Positions 1-11,446 of a stretch of DNA of 64,000 nt are shown in pieces. The position numbers were made by a program, and so were the translations under genes. The notes under the pieces are model-generated. The model made no database searches. It had not been told where the DNA came from and saw only the letters and a program-made list of their open reading frames with translations. Origin of the DNA: Temnothorax longispinosus. Its lineage: Eukaryota > Arthropoda > Insecta > Hymenoptera > Formicidae. Every line of letters starts with the position of its first letter. Positions within the stretch are counted from its first letter, which is position 1. The stretch is from assembly GCF_030848805.1 (NCBI RefSeq), contig NC_092363.1:19128600-19192599 (forward strand), read 5' to 3'.

Positions 1-1205
1 TTACAGATGTTTGATTTAATTAAGCAATAATAAAATAAGTTAAAAATGTATGTAGAAATTTCTACTTTATGATAAATCAACATTATAATTTCACAATAAT
101 AATAGAAATATTATATCTGCATCTTGTTTGTTTCATCTAATTAAAAAGTGATTTATCTGCGACAACAGTCTCAAAAATAATGTTTATTCAATGCGGATAC
201 ATACGGTTTATAGACAGATTGCGATTTATCGTAATATTCTGATTTATAACTGAATAGAGAAGAAATAAGCATAAATGATTATGTGAAATACATTGTTAGT
301 ATTATTTACAGTCATTGTTAAATAATTTAAGTTCAAAACTACGAACAATTGCTACCTTCGAGCGAGACAGGGCTAAAGGAATATTTTGTTATGCGTCAAG
401 TAATGACGGATAACTGTACTCTCAAGAGCCAATGTGTAAAATAATAATGTGTAATTGTTGCGACCCATCGAATTAAGTATGCAAACATGAAACAGATAAT
501 ATCGACTGTACGTGGATGAATAATTCGCTAACAATAAGATATGACAGTTTCCTCCTCTTCGACTTTTTGCTTCAAAAATTTATATCTTATTGCATGTATA
601 GATTGTATAGAATATTTGATATTTTTATGAGACAATGTTGAAATCAATATTTTGTGTTTTACCTCCATTCTAATTTTCATTACACCAATATCGACAGTTC
701 TTAAATTAATAATTTAATCTGCCTTAAGCATAATTACATATCTAATTTCAATAAAAGATAATGGAAAAGAAATACATAAAAAGTTTTAATTTAATTAATT
801 AAAACATTATATAGCATGTATATTCAAAATATTAGAAAAGAGTAAAAAGTAGGTACATTCCTAATAAATCATAGCAACTCGGAAAAAATCTTACCCTGAG
901 TCTAACAGCAACATTTATGTAAAGTAAAAGTTTGCCTTTTCTTTCTTGAATTTATATCAGCACGAGATATTCGCTATAACGTTTTATTTACCTATATATA
1001 TGAACATAATGGAAAATTGTGAAATATCTTGATAATGTTCATTCGTTTTGTACAAGTTCTAGATGCGCAAGATTATGTGACACAGCAATTACACATCATT
1101 AACTTATGCGTGCTTCGGAGATGATAAGCGAAAAGTCGTAGTTACATTATGACATAAAAAATTCCTAAGTTCTGTTTTGCAACATGACACAATAATTGTT
1201 AGTTA
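1..1205. other. AT-rich spacer upstream of Gr copy 1
   Basis: No gene seen. The first 300 bases resemble the spacer after copy 1 (about 3650-3960), so the window opens inside a repeat unit. An inverted promoter-like block, the reverse of the clade B upstream region, lies at about 324-412. The rest is low-complexity AT-rich sequence shared with other clade A spacers. Confidence 0.6.
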
Positions 1206-1245
1206 GCTTTAAAATTAAACTCGTCAGGTGCAGATATGTAGACTG
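1206..1245 (+). promoter_or_regulatory. Putative core promoter of Gr copy 1 (Inr/DPE-like)
   Basis: Conserved block ending 185 bp before the ATG. Counting the A of the TAG at 1204-1206 as +1, AGATA falls at +28, the DPE position. The initiator half is weaker than in clade B. Confidence 0.5.
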
Positions 1246-1429
1246 GGAAAAATTTATTTCAGTTTATTTATTACTTGTAGGAATAGGTACAGCAGAAAGT
1301 TATACACTTAGAAAAGAAATTCTTGTAAACGGGTTGATATAAAAGTGCACTGATAACATAATTAATATTTCTTATATAGATTATAGTCTATGATTTAGAT
1401 TATCGTTATTCAATAACGATTCAGTGAAC

Positions 1430-2916
1430 ATGTTCAACATGTCATCGATGTTCCAAGGACTCAAAGGAAAAAGAAAAAGAAAAATATGGCAGCTATTCCG
1501 CGCTACGGATTTTGAATCGTTCATGTATCCCTGTTTCATGTTTTGCCGCATTCTGGGAATATGTCCATACAAGATCAACGCTTCGACCATCACGACTTGC
1601 AAACCACACTATATTATTTCGACTATTGTTATCGGCGTTTTTTGCATCCTCGAATTAATAAATCTTTATGAACTCAATATTTCTAAAAGTAGTTTAAATA
1701 AAAACACTGAGACAACCAAGATACTTCAACATAACTGTTTCTCCATTATTGGTATTTTTATGACAGTCACCGCATTCATTCTGAGTGGTCCACGAATGCG
1801 TTTTCTTCAGACCTTGTTGGAGCTCTCTTTAAAATTACCTTCGGAATCATATCAGAAATTATCTGGTCTGATCCATGCTAAGGACATTCTAGGATTCTTC
1901 GTTATAGTCGTGCAAATGCTGACATATATTACCAACCCGCAGTATAGTGATTGGCACCACATGTTGCTTATAATGTACATTGTATTGCTGATTTTTCAGA
2001 TGGATATGCTATATATGAATTGTGTTTGCATATTAAAAGCTTGTTTCAAGCAAATTAACGACAATTTGGTGAATCTGCGAAAAGTCGTGACGAATGGTGA
2101 GCCATATCTCTTGAGCGGCACCTATCACGAGCAAAGAATTCCATTTCTCCTGATGGAGATTACAGCTTTGAAAAAGCAGCATCTGGCAATCAGCGACGCA
2201 GTACATATACTAAAAATGGTCTTCAGTTTGCATCTTCTTTCCACGATACTTATGACTTTCACTCAAATTATCTTTCATCTGTACTTTTACTTAATGCAAA
2301 TACACCTGGGTTTATATCTGAGCAATGAAGATAGACAGATTTTTTTTTAGGCCTGTATTATAGCTGTAACATATTACTCTATAAAATTGATGTTGATAGT
2401 GTGGGCCTGCGAAACCGGCAAGAATCAAGCCATGGAAATCAGTAGCACCGTTCACGACGTGTTCAATAATGCCAGCAATAAGCAAATAAAATATGAGGTA
2501 GGTTTTTATAAAAAAATTATAACTTTAATGGCATATTTTATATAAATTTTCCTAATTATGTGTCGCATATACTAATGCAATCTTTAATATGATAATTTTC
2601 CAAATTTATAATTACATTTTTTAATTCTGTATTTAACAATTATTTGATCTGACGTTGCAGATGCGGCTATTTTCCTTGCAATTATCGCATTGTGAAAATA
2701 CATTCTCCGCAAAGGGGCTTAGCGTGGACGCTACGCTCCTCACTGAGGTGAGCAATCACTCATTTGCTTTCATTAAATAAATGTATATTTGGCTTTATTT
2801 TATGATGTTGTTTTTTTTAGATGGCAGGTGGCATTATCACCTATGTATTGATCTTGATACAATTTCTGTTCATGTCGAGTTCTTGCGGTGGAAAATCTTT
2901 AAAGGATACGATCTAG
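1430..2916 (+). pseudogene. Gustatory receptor copy 1 (clade A), nonsense pseudogene
   Basis: Exon 1 is 1430-2497, exon 2 2661-2747, exon 3 2821-2916. It is very close to copy 2. The frame is open for 306 codons, then an in-frame TAG at 2348-2350 replaces the valine codon seen in copy 2. Beyond it the same frame continues undamaged through WACETG, a good donor, exon 2 and an exon 3 with TYVLILIQF and a stop. This is therefore one nonsense change, not an indel, although it abuts a run of nine T. A product ending here would lack the last two membrane segments. The start chosen is the ATG aligned with MFN in the paralogs; an upstream in-frame GTG is not credible in an insect. It could be a recent pseudogene, a segregating null allele, or a readthrough receptor. 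Confidence 0.85.
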
Positions 2917-4250
2917 TTAATAAAAAGATGCATTTAATTGAACACACATGACCGAACATAAAAAAGATATTTTTAATATTTTTTTTATATCTTTGTAAGT
3001 AGAATATCGTTGTGAGTAGAGTCTCTTGTGGTGCTTTATAGTTATAGAGAAACTTGCATATATTTAAATAATACATTTACACAGAGAAAATCTTATATCA
3101 CATATGTGTTAATAACCAGTTGCAAAGAGATATGTTTTATTTATTTAAGTGCACAGTCAGACTGTGTACGTAGTAAATGCATATCTGAGAAATATCACTT
3201 TGGAATTATTAAACGCATTTCAAAATCTAATTTTGTAATTACTTTTGTGTTGTAATTTATATAGATTAATGTTTAGATATTAATAAGTTAGCTCAATATA
3301 AAATATATTTGTAGTATGTAAGAATATGTATAATTAATATAGATGTTAAATCGTGTTTCGGATGAAATGGTGCTCTGCAATGATTAATACATTACGGTAC
3401 TCTAATAATATACATATAAATAAAAGAGAAATTACTTTTACATTATTATTGTATTATGTCGTATTAATGGTAATATTAATACGAAAATTCAATGATTAAT
3501 GCAATCTTGCGAATTCGAAATTGTAATTTCTGAGATTTCTGTGATGTAGGTATATTTTTTTTCTTGAATCAAGGAGGATTTATATTATTTTGACGTTTGT
3601 TACTTTATATATATAAAATACGATAAATATGTTTTAAATATTATGTTCAAGGTGTGTTTTTTAAGTAGATAATAATAAAATAAGTTCATGGAAATATATA
3701 TAAAACAAAGAATTTCTTATACCTTATAATGAATCAGTTTACATACTTATAATGATGATTTATCTAACAGTGATTTATTTGCGATAGCGGTTTCGAAAAT
3801 AATGTTCTCATTCATTCTCGAATGACGGATACATATCTGGCTTACAGCTAAGATTACGATTTATTGTAATCAAAATCAATTCACAATTATAATCATTATA
3901 CATGTGATAAATATTAAGTTTTAGACGTAAAGGCTTTATAATGTAATACATTGTTAGAAATCAATAATTCCGATTCCAGTTTAATGTAGAATGCGATGAG
4001 CACTTTATTACATTGCAGGGAAAAATAACTAAAAGAAGATATAATTGTAAATTAGCGCAATACATGAAACTATCATCGCGCTTGCATTCAGTTATTCGAT
4101 GTTTCGTGGAACATTAAATAACCAAAGAAGTTTGTGCGATTTTCGGTAAAATTCACTGCAATAAATTATTTTATTTTAGCAGCTTGCGGAGTTCAAGTTC
4201 TTATGTGCGTCATAAGGCACGAATACGCATCAATCGATGCATTTTGATTT
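2917..4250. other. Spacer after Gr copy 1
   Basis: AT-rich 3' flank closely matched by the flank of copy 2 up to about 7830. I see no conserved coding sequence. Small open frames near 2870-3255 have no family features. Confidence 0.5.
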
Positions 4251-4253
4251 GCT

Positions 4254-4700
4254 GTGTATACTTTTTCTGTGAGTTTAAACTCTTTTAAAATGTCAGTTGA
4301 ATCTATTGTAATTCGAACTTGTTTGCTTTATGAAGTTAAATTCGGTTCGGAGGCTGCAGATGCGGCTCGTGAGATATGTGTGGCATTTGAAGACGACGCG
4401 GTAAGAGAACGTACCGCACAGAAATGTTTTAAAATGTTTACTTTCGCAGGTGAATTATTTAAATATGCACCACTTTGTTCAATGAAACTCGATTTATTAT
4501 GGATAATGAAAAATTACGTGTCGCTATTAAAAACAATTCGAAAGTAATGTGCCAATAACTTACTCAAATGTTTAATGTGCGTGATGAAACAATTCGTCCA
4601 CATTTGCAGCTTGGAATTTTTAATATAAGAAACTGCACAAACTTTTTCGGTAATATTTTTCGAATCGTCTACGGACTTCGATTATTTATTGCCTATATAT
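4254..4700 (+). mobile_element. Decayed mariner-type transposase fragment
   Basis: From the ATG at 4290 about 50 codons resemble the N-terminal helix-turn-helix of mariner transposases (residues such as RTCLLYE, AAREIC and RERTAQKCFK). The frame then diverges and stops at 4547. In another frame, about 4502-4625, a stretch with DNEKLRVAIKNN, an internal stop, and LTQMFNVRDETIRPHL resembles the second helix-turn-helix. No catalytic DDE/D region is visible, so it is a frameshifted, truncated relic. Parts of the second region recur at about 18690-18790 and 34910-35060. Identification is from memory of the family. Confidence 0.65.
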
Positions 4701-5866
4701 AATTATCGCAGCAAGTAATTAAAAACATTAGTTTTTCTAGTCGTTATAAGCTAAATAGAAATTGACTTGCTAGATCAGGGAATTTACAAGAAAGGAATAT
4801 ATTTTACTAACAATAAGTCATAATCAAAACAACAGATATAATGCTTATTCGTTTCGTCGAATAAAATTCTAACTTATAACTGAATAGAGAAGAAGTAAGC
4901 GTAAATGATGACGTAAACTACATTGCTAGTCCTTTATACTCATTGTCAAAGAATTTAAGTTCAAAACTACAAACAATTGCTGACTCAAGCGAGACAAGGC
5001 TAAATGAATATTTTGTTATGCGTCAAGTAACTATGGTGCTTTTCGATGGACTGTGCTCTCGAGAGTCAATGTATACAATAATGATGTGTAATTGTCGCGA
5101 TTTATTAAATTAAGTATGCAAACATGAAACAGATAATATCTACTGCACAATATCCATTCGTGGATAAGTAATTCTCTAAGATAATGGTAGTTTCCTCTCC
5201 TTTGACTTTTTGCTCTAAAAATTCATGTTTTTAATGCATGTATAGAATATTCGATATTTTTATGGCACGATGTTGAAATCTATTTTTTGTGTTTTATCTC
5301 TATTCTAATTTCCATTATACCAATATCGATAGTCCATAATTAATATATATAATTTAATCTCTTTTAGGCATAGATACTATATTATAAGCATAATGTCTAC
5401 TTTTAATAAAAGATAATGGAAAAGAAATACGAGTGTAAGAAACTTTTAATTTAATTAATTAAAACATTATATAGCATGTATATTCACAAAATGCCAGAAA
5501 GGAGTAGAAAGTAAGTGCATTGCTAATAATCATAGTCAGTCGGAAAAAATCTTACCATATGAGTCCAACAGCAACATTTATGTAAAGTAAAAGTTTGCCT
5601 TTTTGTTCTTGAATTTATATCAGCACGAGATCTATCTGCTATAACTTTTTACTTACCTATATATGAATCTAATAAAAAATTGTGAAATATCTTGATAATG
5701 TTTGTTCGTTTTGTACAAGTTCTAGATGCGCAAGATTGTGACACAGCAATTACACATCATTAACTTATGCGTGCTTCGGAGATGATAAGCAAAAAGTCGT
5801 AGTTACATTATGACATAAAAAATTCTTAAGTTCTGTTTTGCAACATGACACAATAATTGTTAATTA
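4701..5866. other. Clade A spacer upstream of Gr copy 2
   Basis: Repeat block shared with 11740-12900 and 14890-16080. An inverted clade B-like promoter region sits at about 4951-5050 and contains AAGTAACTATGGTGCTTTTC. No gene seen. Confidence 0.6.
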
Positions 5867-5902
5867 GCTTTAAAATTAAACTCGTCAGGTACATATAGAC
5901 TG
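5867..5902 (+). promoter_or_regulatory. Putative core promoter of Gr copy 2
   Basis: Same conserved block as before copy 1, ending 181 bp before the ATG. The AGATA core is shortened to ATATA here, so the DPE half is weak. Confidence 0.45.
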
Positions 5903-6082
5903 GAAGAAATTTATTTCAGTTTATTTATTAGTTGTAGGAATGCAGCAGAAAGTTATACACTTAGAAAATAAATTCTTGTAAACAGATTGATATAAGAGTG
6001 CAGTGATAACATAATTAATATTTCTTATATATATTATAGTCTATGATTTAGATTATCGTTGTTCAATAATGATTCAGTGAAC

Positions 6083-7572
6083 ATGTTCAACACGTCATCG
6101 ATGTTCCAAGGACTCAAAGGAAAAAGAAAAGGAAAAATATGGCAGCTATTCCGCGCTACGGATTTTGAATCGTTGATGTATCCCTGCTTCATGTTTTGCC
6201 GCATTCTGGGAATATTTCCATACAAGATCAACGCTTCGACCATCAAAACTTGCAAACCACGCTACATACTTTCGACTATCATTACGGGCGTTTTTTGCAT
6301 CTTCGAATTAATAAATCTCTATGATCTCAATATTTCTGAAAATAGTTTAAATAAAGACATTGTGACAACCAAGATACTTCAACATAACTGTTTCTCCATT
6401 ATTGGTGTTCTTATGGCAGTCACCGCATTCATTCTGAGTGGACCACGAATGCGTTTTCTTCAGACCTTGTTGGAGCTCTCTTTGAAATTACCTTCGGAAT
6501 CATATCAGAAATTATCTAGGCTGATCCATGCCAAGGACATTCTAGGATTCTTCTTTCTAGTCGTGCTATTACTGATGTGTATGATCACAATGCAGTATAG
6601 TGTCTGGCGCCAGTTTCTTATATCGTACATTCAGTTGTTGATGTTTCAGATGAATATGCTATATATGAACTGTGTTTGCATATTAAAAGCTTGTTTCAAG
6701 CAAATCAACGACAATCTGGCGAATCTGCGAAAAGTCGTGACGAATGGTGAGCCATATCTCTTGAGCGGCACCAATCACGAGCAAAGAATTCCATTTCTAC
6801 TGATGGAAATTATAGCTTTGAAAAAGCAGCATCTGGCACTTAGCGACGCAGTACATACGCTAAAAATGGTCTTCAGTTTGCACCTTCTTTCAATGATAAT
6901 TATGAGTTTCACTCAAATCACCTTCAACCTGTACTTTTACTTAATGCAAATACAGCTGGGGAATCAGGGTATACATCTGAGCAATGAAGAACGCCAGATG
7001 TATCTTGTGGCCTGTATTACAGCTGTATCAGTATACTTTGCAGAATTGGTGCTGATAGTGTGGGCCTGCGAAACCGGCAAGAATCAAGCCATGGAAATCA
7101 ATAGCACCGTTTACGACGTGTTTAATAGTGCCAGCAATAAGCAAATAAAATATGAGGTAAATTTTTATAAAAAATTATAACTTTAGTGGCATATTTTATA
7201 TAAATCTTCCTAATTATGCGTAGCATATACTAATGCAATTTTTAATATGATAATTTTTCAAATTTATAATTACATCTTTTAATCCTGTATTTAACAATTA
7301 TTTGATCTGACGTTACAGATGCGACTATTTTCCTTGCAATTATCGCATTGTGAAAATACGTTCTCCGCAAAGGGGCTTACCGTGGACGCTACGCTCCTCA
7401 CTGAGGTGAGCAATCACTTATTTGCTATCATTAAATAAATGTATATTTAGCTTTATTTTATGATGTTCTCTTTTAGATAGCCGGTGCCATTGTCACCTAT
7501 GTATTGATCTTGATACAATTCCTGTTCATTTCGAGTTCTTGCGGTGGAAAAACTTTAAAGGATACGCTCTAG
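6083..7572 (+). CDS. Gustatory receptor copy 2 (clade A), intact, 418 aa
   Basis: Seven-transmembrane insect chemoreceptor of the gustatory receptor family, expected in the dendritic membrane of sensory neurons as a ligand-gated cation channel; ligand unknown. Exons 6083-7156, 7319-7405 and 7477-7572, both introns phase 0 with GT-AG ends. Hydrophobic stretches fall near residues 30-50, 59-78, 95-115, 145-165 and 170-192, then a polar loop containing ALKKQHL, then 270-295 and 312-330. The last segment is in exon 3 with TYVLILIQF, matching the Gr motif TYhhhhhQF. WACETGKNQAMEI at the end of exon 1 is conserved through most of the array. There is no signal peptide, as expected for this family with a cytoplasmic N-terminus. 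The start is the ATG that aligns across paralogs; the longer frame opens with TTG. Closest relative is copy 1. Confidence 0.92.
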
Positions 7573-8058
7573 TTAACAAAAAGATGCATTGAATCGAACA
7601 CACATGACCGAACATAGAAAATATATTTTTAATATTTTTTTTATATCCTTGTAAGTAGGATATCGTTGTGAGTAGAGTCTCTTGTGGTGCTTTATAGTTA
7701 TAGAGAAACTTGCATATACTTATGTAATACATATACATAGAGAAAATCTTATATCACATATGTGTTAATAACCAGTTGTAAAGGAATACGTTTTGTTTCT
7801 TTAAGTGCACAGTCAAACTATGAACGTAATAAATGCATAATTGAGCATTCTATTTGAATAATCGATCGAACATTCTGTTTGAATAAAAATATAGAGTTTA
7901 AAAATGATTAGTCTTTATTAATGGAACCTTGAGACAGTTCTTGATCCATGTGGATAATATGCAGTGTATGTCTTATGCTTCGTGTATGTACGAATAATTC
8001 ATATTTGTTAAGCAATTACACATTATTTTTTTATGTTTACGTTTTAATGATGGCAATT
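7573..8058. other. Spacer between Gr copies 2 and 3
   Basis: 3' flank like that of copy 1 up to about 7830. From about 7880 it changes to a clade B upstream block, which recurs near 19660, 36060, 40360 and 51420. Confidence 0.5.
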
Positions 8059-8170
8059 GTCGATCGAAGAGCGCCATGGTTACTTCACGACTAACAAGTG
8101 ACCCATTGAGTCCTCATAACTTGACACTCTTGCAGTTTTAAATTCAAATTCGGTATGTATAGATCGACAA
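8059..8170 (+). promoter_or_regulatory. Clade B distal element and putative core promoter of Gr copy 3
   Basis: The distal element 8059-8103 carries the palindromes CGATCG and CCATGG. The proximal block 8134-8170 has GCAGTTTTAAA with AGATCG starting exactly +28 from its A. It ends 163 bp before the ancestral ATG. It survives although the gene is dead. Confidence 0.55.
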
Positions 8171-8332
8171 TGAAGAGTACATATCGGTATACATATTTGT
8201 TGTAAAAAGCAAAACTCTAAAGCCGTACTAAGAATGAAGCTCTCTCAATCATGATCTGTTTGATAATAAAGTGCATTTATGTAGTGATTAATAATTCTTA
8301 ACAGGCTGCTCTTCAAAGACTCTCCACTAATT

Positions 8333-8648
8333 ATGTTCAGCCTGTCGAAAATACAAGGACGAGCCAATGCCAAAATGCGGAAAAAATGGCGATTGTTCTA
8401 CGCCACGGATTTTGAATCGTTCATGTATCCATCCTTCACCATTTGCCGCATTCTCGGAATATTTCCGTATAAGATCAACGCTTCGGTCTTCGAGGTTTCC
8501 AAATCACGTTACTTTTTTCGACCGTCGTCACCTGTGTCTGCTTTATTTAGTTAATGTACAATCTCTATATAATCGACATTCATGGAGGCACAAAGGGCAG
8601 TGGCGTACCCAGGACTCTTTAGCGTAATTGCTATTACATACTCAGTGG
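8333..8648 (+). pseudogene. Gustatory receptor copy 3 (B1), 5' half, disrupted
   Basis: The ATG at 8333 opens a clade B N-terminus with ILGIFPYKINAS. A one-base deletion at about 8515 (in the TTACATTC region of paralogs) shifts the frame and stops follow. Homology to copy 7 continues in broken frames to CATACTCAGTGG at about 8648, then ends abruptly. The next bases are the reverse strand of a Gr exon 2, so the rest of the gene has been inverted in place. Confidence 0.85.
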
Positions 8649-8649
8649 T

Positions 8650-9255
8650 ATTAAAATATTTTTGCGTTGCAATATTTGCAAAGAGAACAGCTGCAACTGC
8701 AACGTTAAAACATCATAAAGTCAAATATAGGTGTACAAACAAATCGCATCAATATTAACAAATGTTCATAAAAATGTATAAATTAAATTGCATTACAATA
8801 CATTACCTCGTCTTTCACATTTTCATCGCTAATCCTATTAAACACGGCGTAAACGGTTGGCCGATTTCAAGAGCTTGATTCTTACCGGTCTCACAGGCCC
8901 AAATAATCGAAAACATTTTTAAAGACTGATATATTATGAGCGCTAAGAAATATGAGTACCAAAGATCTTGTAACTCATTTGCGAATCCTGGCCACATCGA
9001 TGCGTAAAAATACAGGCTGAAAGTAATATCGCAGAAAATTATGGCTATGGAAGCGAGAATAAGTTGTAAACTGAAGACTAAGTTCAACATCTGCACTGTA
9101 TCGCTGATCATCAGATGCTGCTTTTTCAGAGCTTTGAGTTTCATCACTGGAATAGATTTTCCTGCTTAGATCCGGTTAAATAAATGTGGCACGAGTTCCC
9201 GAAGATTCGTAAGATTGTCGTTGATTCCGTTGAAACAAGCTTTTAATATAGAAGC
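8650..9255 (-). pseudogene. Gustatory receptor copy 3, inverted 3' half (exon 1 end and part of exon 2)
   Basis: On the minus strand, from about 9255 down to 8807, lies the C-terminal part of an exon 1: ILKACF, INDNL, then an in-frame stop, MKLKALKKQHLMISD, IIWACETGKNQALEIG. A small deletion after ALEIG breaks the frame, and the exon ends at a preserved GAG/GTAATG donor (8804-8809). An intron follows, then an acceptor and the first about 15 codons of exon 2 (LQLFSLQILQRKN), ending at about 8650 where the + strand 5' half begins. The rest of exon 2 and exon 3 are absent. It is best read as part of the same gene as 8333-8648, inverted. Confidence 0.85.
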
Positions 9256-9262
9256 ATACTTA

Positions 9263-9790
9263 ACGATCAGAGCTAATAATTATAGCAAATCGAAAAAAAA
9301 TCTTACCATAAACCCAACAGCAATATTAAATATGTAAAATGCAATTACTTTTAATTGCTTTATTGAGTGGTATTATTTTTTGTCAGTTATATTATATGTA
9401 AGAAACAATTTTTTATGTAAAAATTTATAAAATGCATTTATATATTGAACAAAAAAAACTTTGTTTTATTTAAATTAAAAACTTGCCTTTTTTATTCTTG
9501 AATTTACATGGCACGATATATATTTACTATAACTCTCTCTATTTACCTATATATAAATCTAATGGGAAATAGCGAAATATCTTGATAATGTTCACTCGTT
9601 TCACATGTTTCAGACGCGCAAGATTATGAATTATATGACTAGGAAATTATATATCATTATTTTAGTACTTTGAAGGAAATTATATATCAAAAATATATAA
9701 CATTATCTGCGTGCTTCGTAATAAGCAAAAAACCATAACTTACAATTTCCTGAGTCCTGTTTTGCAACACGACGCAATAATTGTTAGTAT
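9263..9790. other. Spacer between inverted relic and Gr copy 4
   Basis: From about 9270 the sequence resembles the proximal upstream region of the other clade A genes. The distal inverted promoter block found in other clade A spacers is absent here. No gene seen. Confidence 0.5.
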
Positions 9791-9826
9791 AGTTTTAAAA
9801 TTGAACTCGTCCGGTATAGATAGACT
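9791..9826 (+). promoter_or_regulatory. Putative core promoter of Gr copy 4
   Basis: AGTTTTAAAATTGAACTCG followed by AGATAG starting +28 from the first A; ends 146 bp before the ATG. Confidence 0.55.
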
Positions 9827-9971
9827 ACGAGTTTATGTCAGTTTACGCATTAGCAAAAATCAGCAAAAATCTACATTTAGGAAAGGTATTCTTGTAAACA
9901 CGTTGATGCCACAATTCATCGACAGCATAATTAATATCTCTCAGATTATCACCCTAAACGTTTCGGCGAAC

Positions 9972-11446
9972 ATGTTCAATTTGTCATCGATGTTCCAAGG
10001 ACTCAAAGGTATAAGAAAAGGAATAATATGCCAGTTATTCCGCGCTACGGATTTTGTGTCGTTGATGTATCCTTGCTTTTCGTTTTGTCGCATTCTGGGA
10101 ATATTTCCATACAAGATCAACGTTTCGACCATCAAGGCTTCCAAACAATACTATATTCTATCGACCATTATTATGTGCGTTTTTTGCACGATCCAATTAA
10201 AAATTCTTTATGAGATCAATACTTCTAACAACATAGCATTCAAAAACATTGGGACACCCAAATTAATTGAACGTAACTTTTTCAACATTATCGGTGGTTT
10301 TGAAGTAGTTATCACATTCATTTTGAGTGGACCACGAATGCGTTTTCTTCAGAACTTACTGGAGCTCTCTTTAAAATTACCCGCGAAATCATATCAGAAT
10401 TTATCTAGACTGATACATGCCAAGGACATTTTTGGATTTCTCTTTATGACAGTTCAATTGTCGACATTTTTTTACAACATGCAGTTTAGTATCGTCCGCA
10501 AGATTCATATACTATACGTCTTCTTGGTGGAGTTACAAATGGATATGCTATATATGAATTGTGTTTGCATACTAAAAGCTTGTTTCAAGCAAATCAACGA
10601 CAATCTGGCGAATCTGCGTGAAATCAAGACGAAAGGTGAGCCATATCTCTTGAACGGCACCTATCATAAACAAAGAATTCCATTCCTACTGATGATGATC
10701 ATAGCTTTGAAGAAGCAGCATTTGGCAGTCAGCGACACAGTACAGATGCTAAAAATGGTCTTCAGCTTGCAACTTCTTTCTACGCTAGTTATGACTTTCA
10801 CTCAAATCACCTTCAATCTGTACTTTTACTTAGTGCAAATAAAAGGGGATGTGTCTATGAGTAATCAGGAAAGACAGCTTTATTTGCTGTACTTCATTAT
10901 AACTGCAATATATTACTGTATAAAAATAATGTCGATAGTATGGGCTTGTGAGACCGGCAAGAATCAAGCCATGGAGATTAACAGCACCGTTCACGACGTG
11001 TTCAACACCACCAGCAATAAGCAAATAAAATACGAGGTAAATAGAAAGTATTTACAAACTTTAGTGACATATTCTATATACTTTTGTAATTAAATCCCGC
11101 GTATGCTAATACGATTATTAATATATTAATTTACCATGTTTATTTATAATTACACATCTTTCAATTCTATATTTAACAATTTTTTAATCTGACTTTACAG
11201 TTGCAACTATTTTCCTTGCAATTATCTCATTGTAAAAATACATTCTCCGCAAAGGGGGTTACTGTGGACGCAACACTCCTCACTGCGGTGAGTGATCAAC
11301 CAATTATTTTCATTAATTGAATGTATAGATATGTTTAGTTATGTTTTACGGTATTATTGTTTTAGATGACAGGTGGCATTACCACGTATATATTATTTTT
11401 GATACAATTTTTGTCTGTGTCGAATTCTTGCAATGAAAATCTGTAA
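9972..11446 (+). CDS. Gustatory receptor copy 4 (clade A), intact, 410 aa
   Basis: Exons 9972-11036, 11201-11287 and 11366-11446; splice sites GAG/GTAAAT, TTTACAG, GCG/GTGAGT, TTTTAG. Exon 3 gives TYILFLIQF and a short tail with the conserved cysteine (NSCNENL). The open frame extends 87 codons upstream to a TTG at 9711, but that stretch overlaps the promoter block and has no counterpart in paralogs, so the MFNLSS methionine at 9972 is chosen. The extracellular loop after membrane segment 2 (about residues 78-93) is the most variable part relative to copies 5 and 6, its nearest relatives. No lesion seen. Confidence 0.9.

Noticed and set aside
1381..1602. Minus-strand open frame repeated at the 5' end of most clade A genes (about 60-85 codons)
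   Set aside because: It lies antisense to the conserved N-terminal coding exon and recurs only because that exon is conserved; no independent features.
2339..2350. An extra intron ending at the T-rich TAG in copy 1
   Set aside because: It looks like an acceptor, but no donor or missing coding sequence accompanies it; alignment with copy 2 is codon for codon.
3028..3255. 75-codon plus-strand frame after copy 1
   Set aside because: No homology recognised, TTG/GTG-type start, and the matching flank of copy 2 does not keep it open.
9711..9971. Long N-terminal extension of copy 4 (87 codons)
   Set aside because: Opens at TTG, crosses the promoter block and has no equivalent in paralogs.
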